DNA from: Macrostomum hystrix
Lineage: Eukaryota > Platyhelminthes > Macrostomidae
Assembly (NCBI GenBank): GCA_950097015.1
Contig: CATNEN010000034.1
Span: forward strand, 7,644,501-7,708,500
DNA: 64,000 nucleotides
Direction of reading: 5' to 3'
In this document: positions 11,406 to 23,521 of the stretch, piece after piece
Layout of the letters: each line of letters opens with the position of its first letter
How positions within the stretch are numbered: position 1 is the first letter of the stretch
Position numbers and translations under genes: made by a program
The notes under the pieces: model-generated
What the model was told of the DNA's origin: nothing
What the model saw: only the letters and a program-made list of their open reading frames with translations
Databases searched by the model: none

Positions 11406-12659
11406 CCTAACAAAAACGAATCTGCTGTTTTTGTTAAGCTCAGCGAAAGTGCAATCAGACGCTCTCACAATTTTGATCCCTAATCCATTTGATCTAACTA
11501 TACGAGTTCCTTCCCCAATTTACTCCGCTCCCAACAAAATCAGCAAACAGGATTTTCGAACAGACAAATAGAGCAATTAGCAAATTTTTTTGATTCCGGA
11601 ATTAAGTTCTAGATTGCAGAGTTTGAGTAATAGATAGAACAGGAAGGCACGGACAGACAGAGACAAATGAATGGAGAGTGAGAAGTTAATATTTGGTAGC
11701 CACGGGATACGACAACAGCAGCAGCAACAGCAGCAGCAACAGCAGCAGGGTTAGTTCTGTCGACTTGCATCGATGATTGAGAAATGGAAGCTGAGCACAG
11801 CAGGCCGAGTTGCACATAATTGTCAGCCCCTCAATTTCGCTATCCGCTCCGTCTGCATTGGAACAGGCCGTCCGCCCCCAATGTAAATATATATAAATAT
11901 ACACGTTAAGCGAGAATCAAATCATTTCCTAGCCTAGTCATTTTACCTCATTAATAGCCCCCACCCAAGCAAGTCAACCCTCGCACCCGCTTCCTCCTGA
12001 CTCGAATTTGCGCCGGGGTCGCATCGTCAGAGACCGGGGCGGCCGAGTGTCAGATTTCCTGCATTCGGTCTGCTTTGGCACTAATTCAATCAGTGAGAAC
12101 TGACAGCCTATAGCTTGACTAGGAAAGCAAATCCCTTGAGAGGCTGTCGCCATCCCCTTGCCTGCCCCCCCCGCTCTCCACTTTCCTTCGTCCCTTCTCC
12201 CATCGGGGCGGGGGGAGAGGAGAGATTCGACCCGAAGCTGCCTTCTGGCTACCAGATTTTCGTGGCCAGCGAATTGCCGCCAAGCCTCCCTACTGACTAA
12301 CTAACAACTATATGCTGGCTGCTCATCTCCGACTCCTGTTGCTGTCCCTGTCTCAACCTTCTCTTCATCTCCCTAGACTCTGCAGCTACAGTTGGGACTT
12401 CAACGAGGGCCAAATAACGAGAGAAATGCTTAATTAGGGCTGAGCAGAGGACAGGGAATAAGTGAATGAGCAAGTGGACGCGGTTTTAGCTGTGTTGCAG
12501 ACAGTCATGGATTGCAGCCCACACGGTCAGCCACTGGGAAATCACTGGGATAGTTCCCCCTCGGAGAGGATAAAAGACTGTCGGGAATAGCTGTAGACAG
12601 TTTAACACAATGTACTAAGCAAATATTTAGAGCAGAGGCCTAGGAAATGGAAACAAACA
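11406..12659. other. No supported gene
   Basis: Unique sequence. It contains a short interrupted CAG run (about 11715-11748) and a GC-rich stretch around 12150-12290 with short open frames on both strands. No domain or convincing splice pair was seen. Confidence 0.4.
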
Positions 12660-15172
12660 ATAAATGAGGATAAACTGAGACACTCGGAATGGGGATAATC
12701 TGAGATACTTAAGAATGGGGATAATCTGAGATACTTGGGAATGGGGATAATCTGAGATACTTGGGAATGGGGATAATCTAAGATACTCTGGAATGGGGAT
12801 AATCTGAGATACTCGGGAATGGGGATAATATGAGATACTCAGGAATGGGGATAATCTGAGAAACTCAGGAATGGGGATAATCTAAGATACTCTGGAATGG
12901 GGATAATCTGAGATACTCGGGAATGGGGATAATATGAGATACTCAGGAATGGGGATAATCTGAGAAATTCGGGAATGGGGATAATCTGAGAAATTCGGGA
13001 ATGGGGATAATCTGAAAAACTCGGGAATGGGGATACTCTGAGAAACTCGGGAATGGGGATAATCTGAGAAACTCGGGAATGGGGATACTCTGAGAAACTC
13101 GGGAATGGGGATACTCTGAGAAACTCGGGAATGGGGATAATCTGAGAAACTCGGGAATGGGGATAATCTGAGATACTCGGGAATGTGGATAATCTGAAAA
13201 ACTCGGGAATGTGGATAATCTGAGACACTCGGGAATGGGGATAAACTGAGATACTCGGGAATGAGGATAAACTGAGATACTCGGGAATGGGGATAAACTG
13301 AGACACTCGGGAATGGGGATAATCTGAGATACTCGGGAATGTGGATAATCTGAAAAACTCGGGAATGGGGATAAACTGAGATACTCGGGAATGGGGATAA
13401 ACTGAGACACTCGGGAATGGGGATAATCTGAGATACTCGGGAATGGGGATAATCTGAAAAACTCGGGAATGTGGATAATCTGAAAAACTCGGGAATGTGG
13501 ATAATCTGAGATACTCGGAAATGGGGATAATCTGAAAAACTCGGGAATGTGGATAATCTGAGATACTCGGAAATGGGGATAAACTGAGATACTCGGGAAT
13601 GGGGATAATCTGAGATACTCGGGAATGGGGATAATCTGAGATACTCGGGAATGGGGATAATCTGAGATACTCGGGAATGGGGATAATCTGAGATACTCGG
13701 GAATGGGGATAATCTGAAAAACTCGGGAATGGGGATAATCTGAGAAACTCGGGAATGGGGATAATCTGAGATACTCGGGAATGGGGATAATCTAAGAAAC
13801 TCAGGAATGGGGATAATCTAAGATACTCTGGAATGGGGATAATCTGAGATACTCGGGAATGGGGATAATATGAGATACTCAGGAATGGGGATAATCTGAG
13901 ATACTCGGGAATGGGGATAATATGAGATACTCAGGAATGGGGATAATCTGAGAAATTCGGGAATGGGGATAATCTGAAAAACTCGGGAATGGGGATAATC
14001 TGAAAAACTCGGGAATGAGGATAATCTGAAAAACTCGGGAATGGGGATAATCTGAGATACTCGGGAATGGGGATAATCTGAAAAACTCGGGAATGAGGAT
14101 AATCTGAAAAACTCGGGAATGGGGATAATCTGAGAAACTCGGGAATGGGGATAATCTGAAAAACTCGGGAATGGGGATAATCTGAGATACTCGGGAATGG
14201 GGATAATCTGAAAAACTCGGGAATGGGGATAATCTGAAAAACTCGGGAATGGGGATACTCTGAGATACTCGGGAATGAGGATAAACTGAGACACTCGGGA
14301 ATGAGGATAATCTGAGATACTCGGGAATGTGGATAATCTGAGATACTCGGGAATGTGGATAATCTGAGATACTCGGGAATGGGAATAATCTGAGATACTC
14401 GGCAATGAGGATAATCTGAGAAACTCGGGAATGGGGATACTCTGAGAAACTCGGGAATGGGGATAATCTAAGATACTCAGGAATGGGGATAATCTGAGAT
14501 ACCCTGGGATAATCTGAGATACTCGGGAATGGGGATAATCCAAGATACCCAGGAATGGGGATAATCTGAGATACTCGGGAATGGGGATAATCTGAGAAAC
14601 TCGGGAATGGGGATACTCTGAGAAACTCGGGAATGGGGATACTCTGAGAAACTCGGGAATGGGGATAATCTGAGAAACTCGGGAATGGGGATAAACTGAG
14701 ATACTCGGGAATGTGGATACTCTGAGAAACTCGGGAATGGGGATACTCTGAGAAACTCGGGAATGGGGATAATCTGAGAAACTCGGGAATGGGGATAATC
14801 TGAGATACTCGGGAATGGGGATACTCTGAGAAACTCGGGAATGGGGATACTCTGAGAAACTCGGGAATGAGGATAAACTGAGAAACTCGGGAATGGGGAT
14901 AATCTGAGAAACTCGGGAATGGGGATAATCTGAGAAACTCGGGAATGGGGATAAACTGAGATACTCGGGAATGGGGATACTCTGAGAAACTCGGGAATGG
15001 GGATACTCTGAGAAACTCGGGAATGAGGATAAACTGAGAAACTCGGGAATGTGGATAATCTGAGAAACTCGGGAATGGGGATAATCTGAGATGCTCTGGA
15101 ATGGGGAAAATCTGAGATACTCGGGAATGGGAATAATCTGAGATACTCGGCAATGGGGATAATCTGACATAG
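12660..15172. repeat. 26-bp minisatellite array, 2.5 kb
   Basis: About 95 units of 26 bp, core GAATGGGGATAATCTGAGAT followed by ACTCGG. Frequent variants replace GAGATA by GAGAAA or GAAAAA, and AATCTG by ACTCTG or AAACTG. Very long minus-strand open frames (up to 450 codons, ISDYPHSRVSQ-type text) arise because two or more frames of the repeat lack stops; with a 26-bp period the peptide cycles through three frames. No coding evidence. Confidence 0.97.
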
Positions 15173-16054
15173 ATGAGGATAAACTCCGAATAAAAAAGGC
15201 ATTATTTCAAGCAACATAATATTAGTGAGCAGGCTTTTTGAACAAATCATTAAGCGCCGAATAAATATACAATCGTCAAATAAAATTTATGAAATCGAAA
15301 AGCTGAATTTGGAATTTCTAAATAAGCAACAGCTTGCTAACTGGACTGCCTGAAGACCAAGTCGAGACAAGTTTAATTTTCGCAACACACCCAGGGGACG
15401 CACACAATTCTCCCATTAATAATATCCCATTGCACCCCTAAACACAAGAGGAGCCACTGAGCTGTTCTCGATGACAATTAGATAAAGACTGACCCCAGGT
15501 CCAAAATAACGCCAATAATTAAATAATAAAATATGCCAAGCCATGAGTGAGTTGAGAACTCAACAAGTGAATCAAGCTGCCTCTCAATATCAGATTGGAC
15601 CATAGATCAAGGGTGGGGGGCAGTTTTCGTAGAAATTGATCTAAATCGCCGACAAGCAGAAGGCCTGGCCAGTCATATAGTTTATTATGATTACAATTAT
15701 TACTATGCGATCACGGTTACAGTTAGCCGAGCTGTGTGGCGACAATTCAACATAAAAAATGTCTCTAGATTACAACAACCGAACCCTAGGGGGGGGGATT
15801 CGAGCTTATCTAACAACTAACAGAAGATGCTAGCAATTCTTCATTGCCTCAAGGGACGCTTCGAAAGCAGGGAGAACAAAAAAACAGAACTTGCGACATT
15901 CTCTTCCTCTGGTCATCGCACGCTTTTCTTCTGCTCATTTTTAGACACATGGCAATATGGAATTGCCAATTTAATTGCTCGAAATTATTCTTAAACAATT
16001 ACATGGATCTGAGAGGTCACGATATCTATTCCCAGACCAAGTGTTGCCTCTCAC
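15173..16054. other. No supported gene
   Basis: AT-rich unique sequence. A nine-G run lies near 15790. No exon was recognised. Confidence 0.45.
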
Positions 16055-16490
16055 TCCACTCTCCCATTTTGCCAGTCTTTCCATTCTGTCAATTCCCTCT
16101 CCCATTCTGTCGATTCCCTCTCCCATTCTGTCACTTCCCTCTCCCATTCTGTCACTTCCCTCTCCCATTCTGTCACTTCCCTCTCCCATTCTGTCACTTC
16201 CCTCTCCCATTCTGTCACTTCCCTCTCCCATTCTGTCACTTCCCTCTCCCATTCTGTCGATTCTCTCTCCCATTCTGTCGATTCCCTCTCCCATTCTGTC
16301 GATTCCCTCTCCCATTCTGTCACTTCCCTCTCCCATTCTGTCACTTCCCTCTCCCATTCTGTCACTTCCCTCTCCCATTCTGTCACTTCCCTCTCCCATT
16401 CTGTCGATTCCCTCTCCCATTCTGTCGATTCCCTCTCCCATTCTGTCGATTCCCTCTCCCATTCTGTCGATTCCCTCTCCCCTCCCATTC
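16055..16490. repeat. 21-bp minisatellite array
   Basis: About 20 units, core CCCATTCTGTCACTTCCCTC, with a CGATTCC variant replacing CACTTCC in blocks. The pyrimidine-rich strand is the plus strand. Frames are open through it by virtue of its 21-bp period. Confidence 0.96.
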
Positions 16491-18505
16491 AATATTCGTC
16501 TTCTAAACAGTCTCCAACTGGTCTTTAACATCGCGATGACATCCTTAGCCGCGCAGCCACCTCAGCTGCGCGGCTGTCATTGTTTTGCCAGCAAACCGAT
16601 TGTCGTCAATTCGCCGCAGACAAGACGAACAGCGAGAAATAGCAGCCACTCTTATAGACAGCACACTCGGCAACACTTTAAGTGGCAATCCTTGATGTTC
16701 AACTCCCATTTAAAGGTTGAAAAGTCGTCTAATTTACTAGACAATACATATCTGAATAACACTGCGCCCCCCCTAACAACACAGACAAGAACAGAAGGCA
16801 CAACTGTAAGACACAATGAATAAGCATAAAACTATATTAACTAACCTAACGTGTCCGCATATATTACCCTCTAGGGGAAAATTGTGCGCGTTGTGACAGA
16901 CAGCTTGGCAACGAGACTTTGTGAAAATTTGTTGTAATAAGTAATAATAATAATAATAATAATAATACTGATTTCTAAAACAATACACAAGGAGAGCCAT
17001 CTGGTTGATGGAAGAAAATATCTGTAACTAATTCACGTGTGCTCATGGCCAATTTGACACACTTCTCAAGTAGTCAGGACACCCGGACAACAATAAGCCA
17101 CTGGAACTGAACCACACCGCTTTGAAGAACCAATTCTGGTACAAAAACGAGGATTTTTTCAAGCTATTCTCGTGGCGCGTTTCATCTGTATAGCCACTTG
17201 TGAGGACTAGATCAAGTCTTGCAAGCTGCCATGCGGTTGTTACGATGCTCAGAAATGTGTAAATACCTTCTACTCTCAAACACGAACACCCTTTTTGTTT
17301 AATAATAAATCACTCACTATTACTATAATAGTAAATAACGGTCCACTTTTTTAAAATTCATTTAGATGGGTAAGTCTGCTGGACAAGGAGGTAGTTTTCT
17401 ACCACATTAATTATGAGTCAGAAAATAGATTCAAATTTGTCCAGTTAAAGCTAGCTGTTTGCTCAGTGTAGAAGATTCAAATTCAGCAGCAGCAGCGATT
17501 GTAAGCAATGGATCAATGGAGAGAGAGTGTGTGTGTGTGTGTATTTTGTCCCTGAGACAACACAGGAAAAGATTGGAAGCGAAATGCGGCCTAGCAATGC
17601 AGACTCAAAGAAGTGGAAGCGTTAAAGCAGCAATGAAAGCAGGAAATGCATTCTAGTCGTAGCGCTGTGCTGAGACAAATAGACAAATTATAGAGATTGA
17701 ACAAACACGCCGCGCTCCTAATGCAGCCGTGGTTTTTAGGATTTGGGATTTTTTAAAATCTATATAAGAAGATGGGATGATTTCTGTGTACGTGGGTTGT
17801 CGCGCTTCCGTAGTTAACAGGTCCAAGACACTGCAGCAAGCACACCCAGAATTGACTATTATAAGTTAAAGAAACAAAGAATGCGAGACAGATCTCAGCA
17901 GATGGAGACAGGAAAGCTTAAAGCGACACTTCCGCTGTGGGGTTAGAGAAATCTCGCTTTAAACTGAATCCCAACCAAGTAAACCTAGAGGCAGGAAAAC
18001 AGAAATCAGATTCGCATTGCGATTAAGGCGCAGAAAGCGTACAGAAAAGCCAGTAGCAGGATGTTGAAGTAGGCGCGCGTTTTTATACCGATGAAGCTGA
18101 GAGCGCAGGAAAAACAGTGGAGCTACAAAAATCTAGGTTTTTACCACTCAACCGGTCAGACATAGAAAATCTTCGCACACTATTATAATGATTGCGAAGA
18201 AAATTAATGCTAATTTCGCATTTAGTCCGTTCTCAAAGCGATCTCAAAAAACGAAACGAGATCGTTCGGAAAAAAAGCCGAGCCGATCACATACTTAACA
18301 AGCCGATCTTGAAGAATATTTTGCGCCAATCCCCAGTGCAAACAAAATTGTGAGCAGAAACAGCTCAAAGCAAAATTAAGCTCAAAGGATTATCGCCAAA
18401 TCCAACATTGCGAAAATAGGGGGCCTCTGCTGTTTTCAGGAGCAAGCAAACAGAGGATAGGTGCCTAGCACTTATTGACACACTGACTGGGCTGGCTTAA
18501 TAGGA
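16491..18505. other. No supported gene; AT-rich with microsatellites
   Basis: Unique sequence with a (TAA)n run at about 16937-16968 and a short (GT)n run at about 17527-17540. A perfect hairpin is listed separately. No exon was recognised on either strand. Confidence 0.4.
16547..16575. other. Perfect 11-bp GC-rich hairpin
   Basis: Arms AGCCGCGCAGC (16547-16557) and GCTGCGCGGCT (16565-16575) are perfect reverse complements around a 7-base loop. No T-run follows, so it is not terminator-like, and the context is eukaryotic. Function unknown. Confidence 0.7.
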
Positions 18506-19462
18506 TCTGGAGACTGAGGGAACTGAAGGCCTGGAGACTGAGGGAAATGAAGGCCTGGAGACTGAGGGAACTGAAGGCCTGGAGACTGAGGGAACTGAAG
18601 GCCTGGAGACTGAGGGAACTGAAGGCCTGGAGACTGAGGGAAATGAAGGCCTGGAGACTGAGGGAACTGAAGGCCTGGAGACTGAGGGAAATGAAGGCCT
18701 GGAGACTGAGGGAACTGAAGGCCTGGAGACTGAGGGAACTGAAGGCCTGGAGACTGAGGGAAATGAAGGCTTGGAGACTGAGGGAAATGAAGGCCTGGAG
18801 ACTGAGGGAAATGAAGGCCTGGAGACTGAGGGAAATGAAGGCTTGGAGACTGAGGGAAATGAAGGCTTGGAGACGGAGGGAACTGAAGGCCTGGAGACTG
18901 AGGGAAATGAAGGCCTGGAGACTGAGAGAACTGAAGGCCTGGAGACTGAGGGAACTGAAGGCCTGGAGACTGAGGGAACTGAAGGCCTGGAGACTGAGGG
19001 AACTGAAGGCCTGGAGACTGAGGGAACTGAAAGCCTGGAGACTGAGGGAACTGAAGGCCTGGAGACTGAGGGAAATGAAGGCCTGGAGACTGAGGGAACT
19101 GAAAGCCTGGAGACTGAGGGAACTGAAGGCCTGGAGACTGAGGGAACTGAAGGCCTGGAGACTGAGGGAACTGAAGGCCTGGAGACTGAGGGAACTGAAG
19201 GCCTGGAGACTGAGGGAAATGAAGGCCTGGAGACTGAGGGAACTGAATGTCTGGAGACTGAGGGAACTGAAGGCCTGGAGACTGAGGGAACTGAAAGCCT
19301 GGAGACTGAGGGAACTGAAGGCCTGGAGACTGAGGGAACTGAAAGCCTGGAGACTGAGGGAACTGAAGGCCTGGAGACTGAGGGAAATGAAGGCCTGGAG
19401 ACTGAGGGAACTGAAGGCCTAGAGACTGAGGGAACTGAAGGTCTGGAGACTGAGGGAACATA
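18506..19462. repeat. 24-bp minisatellite array
   Basis: About 40 units of 24 bp, core AAGGCCTGGAGACTGAGGGA followed by ACTG or AATG. On the minus strand every unit reads as pyrimidine-rich text with two CAG trinucleotides (TTCCCTCAG and TCTCCAG), resembling 3' splice sites. Four frames are open because 24 is divisible by three; the peptides (LQFPQSPG and others) have no support as proteins. Confidence 0.96.
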
Positions 19463-20279
19463 AAAACGGAAACAATGGGCTGAGTTGGGTCTTAAAAAAG
19501 CCAGCAAACTAAAAGAAGAAGTGTCCTGACAGCTGCGAACAATTGACTGATAAGAGCGGTCCGGCACACTCCGGGAACTAACAATTGTCAGAGGGCGGCA
19601 CGCAGCTTAGAGGTGAGACTGCACGCCACTGAGAGTGATGAGGCAATTGAGATTCGCGGGAACACGCGCCAAAAAAACGATCCGGTGTACACAATGGGAT
19701 AGCTATCATTGAAGGCTGGGGATAAAATCCCATCTAGGAGCAGGTGCGGAAGCTAAGCTATGTACTCAATATTTGCCACTGGAGTTGAATAGGAGAAAGT
19801 GAACGTCTTGCTTTGGTTGCTTGATGCCCGCGCAACAACACTCCTAACACTAACACTCCACGCAGCATGCTGTTTGATCCACCCAGATCCCCATTCCCCC
19901 AGGTAGAGAGGACGCGTGAGCATATAATTATCCCACACTGTCGGGGGAAAGCAATGGGGTGTTGCTCAAACATTGGCTAGCATGTCTTTTAGAAGAAGAA
20001 CAAGAGCAAACACGCAAGAGTCGCATTGATATTTCCGAATTTGTTTGTCTTAATAAACAGTCGCGCTAGCCTAGGCGGTTCCAGTTTAGTTTTGCTTCAT
20101 GATATCCAGTAGTAGGAGTGTGTGGCGCAACTCACCCACTCAGTCCGCGAGCAGCTAATATATATGTAGATATATTAGTAATTTTAGACACTATTTTCTG
20201 CATGTACCATATTAGCTCGAAGCATGCACTAGACTATGGGTCCACAACCCATGTGCGCTGCGCTGCCGGAGTGGCCACG
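19463..20279. other. No supported gene
   Basis: Unique sequence with short open frames only (for example 19753-19938 minus, 61 codons, no recognised domain). Confidence 0.4.
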
Positions 20280-22978
20280 TAGAGATAAGACAGGGCAGAG
20301 ATGAGACAGGGCAGAGATGAGACAGGGGAGAGATGAGACAGGGCAGAGATGAGATAGGGGAGAGATTAGACAGGGGAGAGATGAGACAGGGCAGAGATGA
20401 GACAGGGCAGAGATGAGACAGGGGAGAGATGAGACAGGGCAGAGATGAGATAGGGGAGAGATTAGACAGGGGAGAGATGAGACAGGGCAGAGATGAGATA
20501 GGGGAGAGATTAGACAGGGGAGAGATGAGACAGGGCAGAGATGAGATAGGGCAGAGATGAGATAGGGCAGAGATGAGATAGGGCAGAGATGAGATAGGGG
20601 AGAGATTAGACAGGGGAGAGATGAGACAGGGCAGAGATGAGATAGGGCAGAGATGAGATAGGGCAGAGATGAGATAGGGCAGAGATGAGATAGGGCAGAG
20701 ATGAGATAGGGGAGAGATTAGACAGGGGAGAGATGAGACAGGGCAGAGATGAGATAGGGCAGAGATGAGATAGGGCAGAGATGAGATAGGGCAGAGATGA
20801 GATAGGGGAGAGATTAGACAGGGGAGAGATGAGACAGGGCAGAGATGAGATAGGGCAGAGATGAGACAGGGGAGAGATGAGACAGGGCAGAGATGAGACA
20901 GGGGAGAGATGAGATAGGGCAGAGATGAGACAGGGGAGAAATGAGACAGGGCAGAGATAAAACAGGGCAGAAATGAGACAAGGCAGAGACGAGACCGGGC
21001 AGAGATGAGACAGGGGAGAGATGAGACAGGGGAGAGATAAAACAGGGCAGAAATGAGACAAGGCAGAGACGAGACAGGGCAGAGATGAGACAGGGGAGAG
21101 ATGAGACAGGGCAGAGATGAGATAGGGCAGAGATGAGACAGGGGAGAGATGAGACAGGGCAGAGATGAGACAGGGGAGAGATGAGACAGGGCAGAGATGA
21201 GACAGGGGAGAGATTAGACAGGGGAGAAATGAGACAGGGCAGAGATAAAACAGGGCAGAAATGAGACAAGGCAGAGACGAGACCGGGCAGAGATGAGACA
21301 GGGGAGAGATGAGACAGGGCAGAGATGAGACAGGGCAGAGATGAGACAGGGCAGAGATGAGACAGGGGAGAGATGAGACAGGGCAGAGATGAGACAGGGG
21401 AGAGATGAGACAGGGCAGAGATGAGACAGGGCAGAGATGAGACCGGGCAGAGATGAGACAGGGGAGAGATGAGACAGGGCAGAGATGAGACAGGGCAGAG
21501 ATGAGACAGGGCAGAGATGAGACAGGGGAGAGATGAGACAGGGCAGAGATGAGACAGGGCAGAGATGAGACAGGGCAGAGATGAGACAGGGCAGAGATGA
21601 GACAGGGGAGAGATGAGACAGGGGAGAGATGAGACAGGGCAGAGATAAAACAGGGCAGAAATGAGACAAGGCAGAGACGAGACCGGGCAGAGATGAGACA
21701 GGGCAGAGATGAGACAGGGCAGAGATGAGACAGGGGAGAGATTAGACAGGGGAGAAATGAGACAGGGCAGAGATAAAACAGGGCAGAAATGAGACAAGGC
21801 AGAGACGAGACAGGGCAGAGATGAGACAGGGCAGAGATGAGACAGGGCAGAGATGAGACAGGGCAGAGATGAGACAGGGCAGAGATGAGACAGGGGAGAG
21901 ATGAGACAGGGCAGAGATGAGACAGGGCAGAGATGAGACAGGGCAGAGATGAGACAGGGCAGAGATGAGACAGGGGAGAGATGAGACAGGGGAGAGATGA
22001 GACAGGGCAGAGATAAAACAGGGCAGAAATGAGACAAGGCAGAGACGAGACCGGGCAGAGATGAGACAGGGCAGAGATGAGACAGGGCAGAGATGAGACA
22101 GGGGAGAGATGAGACAGGGCAGAGATGAGACAGGGCAGAGATGAGACAGGGCAGAGATGAGACCGGGCAGAGATGAGACAGGGGAGAGATTAGACAGGGG
22201 AGAGATTAGACAGGGGAGAAATGAGACAGGGCAGAGATAAAACAGGGCAGAAATGAGACAAGGCAGAGACGAGACAGGGCAGAGATGAGACAGGGCAGAG
22301 ATGAGACAGGGGAGAGATGAGACAGGGGAGAGATGAGACAGGGGAGAGATGAGACAGGGGAGAGATGAGACAGGGGAGAGATAAAACAGGGCAGAGATAA
22401 AACAGGGCAGAAATGAGACAAGGCAGAGACGAGACCGGGCAGAGATGAGACAGGGCAGAGATGAGACAGGGCAGAGATGAGACAGGGCAGAGATGAGACA
22501 GGGCAGAGATGAGACAGGGCAGAGATGAGACAGGGCAGAGATGAGACAGGGCAGAGATGAGACAGGGGAGAGATGAGACAGGGCAGAGATGAGATAGGGC
22601 AGAGATGAGACAGGGGAGAGATGAGACAGGGCAGAGATGAGACAGGGCAGAGATGAGACAGGGCAGAGATGAGACAGGGCAGAGATGAGACAGGGGAGAG
22701 ATGAGACAGGGCAGAGATGAGACAGGGGAGAGATGAGACAGGGCAGAGATGAGATAGGGCAGAGATGAGACAGGGGAGAGATGAGACAGGGGAGAGATGA
22801 GACAGGGCAGAGATGAGATAGGGCAGAGATGAGACAGGGGAGAGATGAGACAGGGGAGAGATGAGACAGGGGAGATGAGACAGGGGAGATGAGACAGGGG
22901 AGAGATGAGACAGGGGAGATGAGACAGGGGAGATGAGACAGGGGAGAGATGAGACAGGGGAGATGAGACAGTGGAGAG
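20280..22978. repeat. 16-bp purine-rich minisatellite, 2.7 kb
   Basis: About 168 units, core AGAGATGAGACAGGGC, with ATAGGGC and GGGG variants. A distinctive run of variant units (AGATAAAACAGGGCAGAA then ATGAGACAAGGCAGAGACG) recurs at about 20955, 21035, 21245, 21645, 21770, 22010, 22230 and 22395, showing repeated multi-unit duplication. The plus strand is mostly purine. The array lies 3' of the RPAP2 stop codon. Long minus-strand open frames (up to 407 codons) are artefacts of a stop-free unit. Confidence 0.97.
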
Positions 22979-23330
22979 CTGCATCAATACGCTTGTTCCG
23001 ATTGAACTTGCAGGCGTGTGTCTGCAAGGTAGGTCTCTAGAATGGCTGGACTCTGAGAAGAGAGCAAGCAGGTGCATAGTAATAATGAAATGAAACTCAG
23101 CCGAGACAAGACGCCAGTGATCTGCGATTCCACTTGAAACAGATTAAAAAGTTGTGCGAGACAATTTAACAGACTCACAGTAGGAGTGTGATCCAGGCTA
23201 GAATCTCCCAGACTGGCGTGGCCAATGCGATATTGGATCTAGTGAGTCTGGAAAGTGTGAGAGCACAGGGGGTGTGTTGAGGTCAGCTGATGAAGCAGTC
23301 AACACCTGACTGCTGTAGCTGAAATTTCCC
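22979..23330 (-). other. 3' flank / probable 3' UTR of RPAP2
   Basis: Unique sequence between the RPAP2 stop codon and the 16-bp array. It probably contains the 3' untranslated region on the minus strand. I see no AATAAA or ATTAAA on that strand, so the cleavage site cannot be placed. Confidence 0.4.
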
Positions 23331-23521
23331 TCACTTGAACGTGTCAACAAGGCGCCTGAGATCGTCGCTGATGCAATCCAAACTGACGCCATTAATTTTA
23401 ACAGCCTTCGAGCTGACAAAAGCGGTCAGCTTCTCTTGAACAACTCGACGCCGCAGGGTCGCCTGACTGGCCGAATCGACTGGCGGCATGCGGCGCGGCA
23501 GCTGCTGATTCTCAGCCTCCT
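23331..23521 (-). CDS. RPAP2: RPAP2 exon 4 (terminal)
   Basis: Acceptor CATTAACAG precedes 23521. The exon supplies two bases to a split codon, then 62 codons and a TGA at 23333-23331. It encodes the basic/hydrophobic C-terminal segment ending LRRLVDTFK. The length (191 nt) exactly fits the phase-1 donor of exon 3. Confidence 0.85.

Noticed and set aside
12115..12300. Small plus-strand coding exon ending LPPSLPTD
   Set aside because: GC-rich and open, but with no ATG, no acceptor I trust, and no recognised homology.
13818..15250. Minus-strand frames of 257-450 codons in the 26-bp array
   Set aside because: The unit lacks stops in all three minus frames, so the peptide simply cycles; no coding evidence.
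18472..19567. Four overlapping frames of 230-356 codons (LQFPQSPG, VPSVSRPS, RELKAWRL types)
   Set aside because: Open in four frames at once in a 24-bp repeat; this is the expected behaviour of the repeat, not of a gene.
20606..23077. Minus-strand frames up to 407 codons in the 16-bp array
   Set aside because: Stop-free unit; the frames are leucine/serine/proline cycles without any domain.
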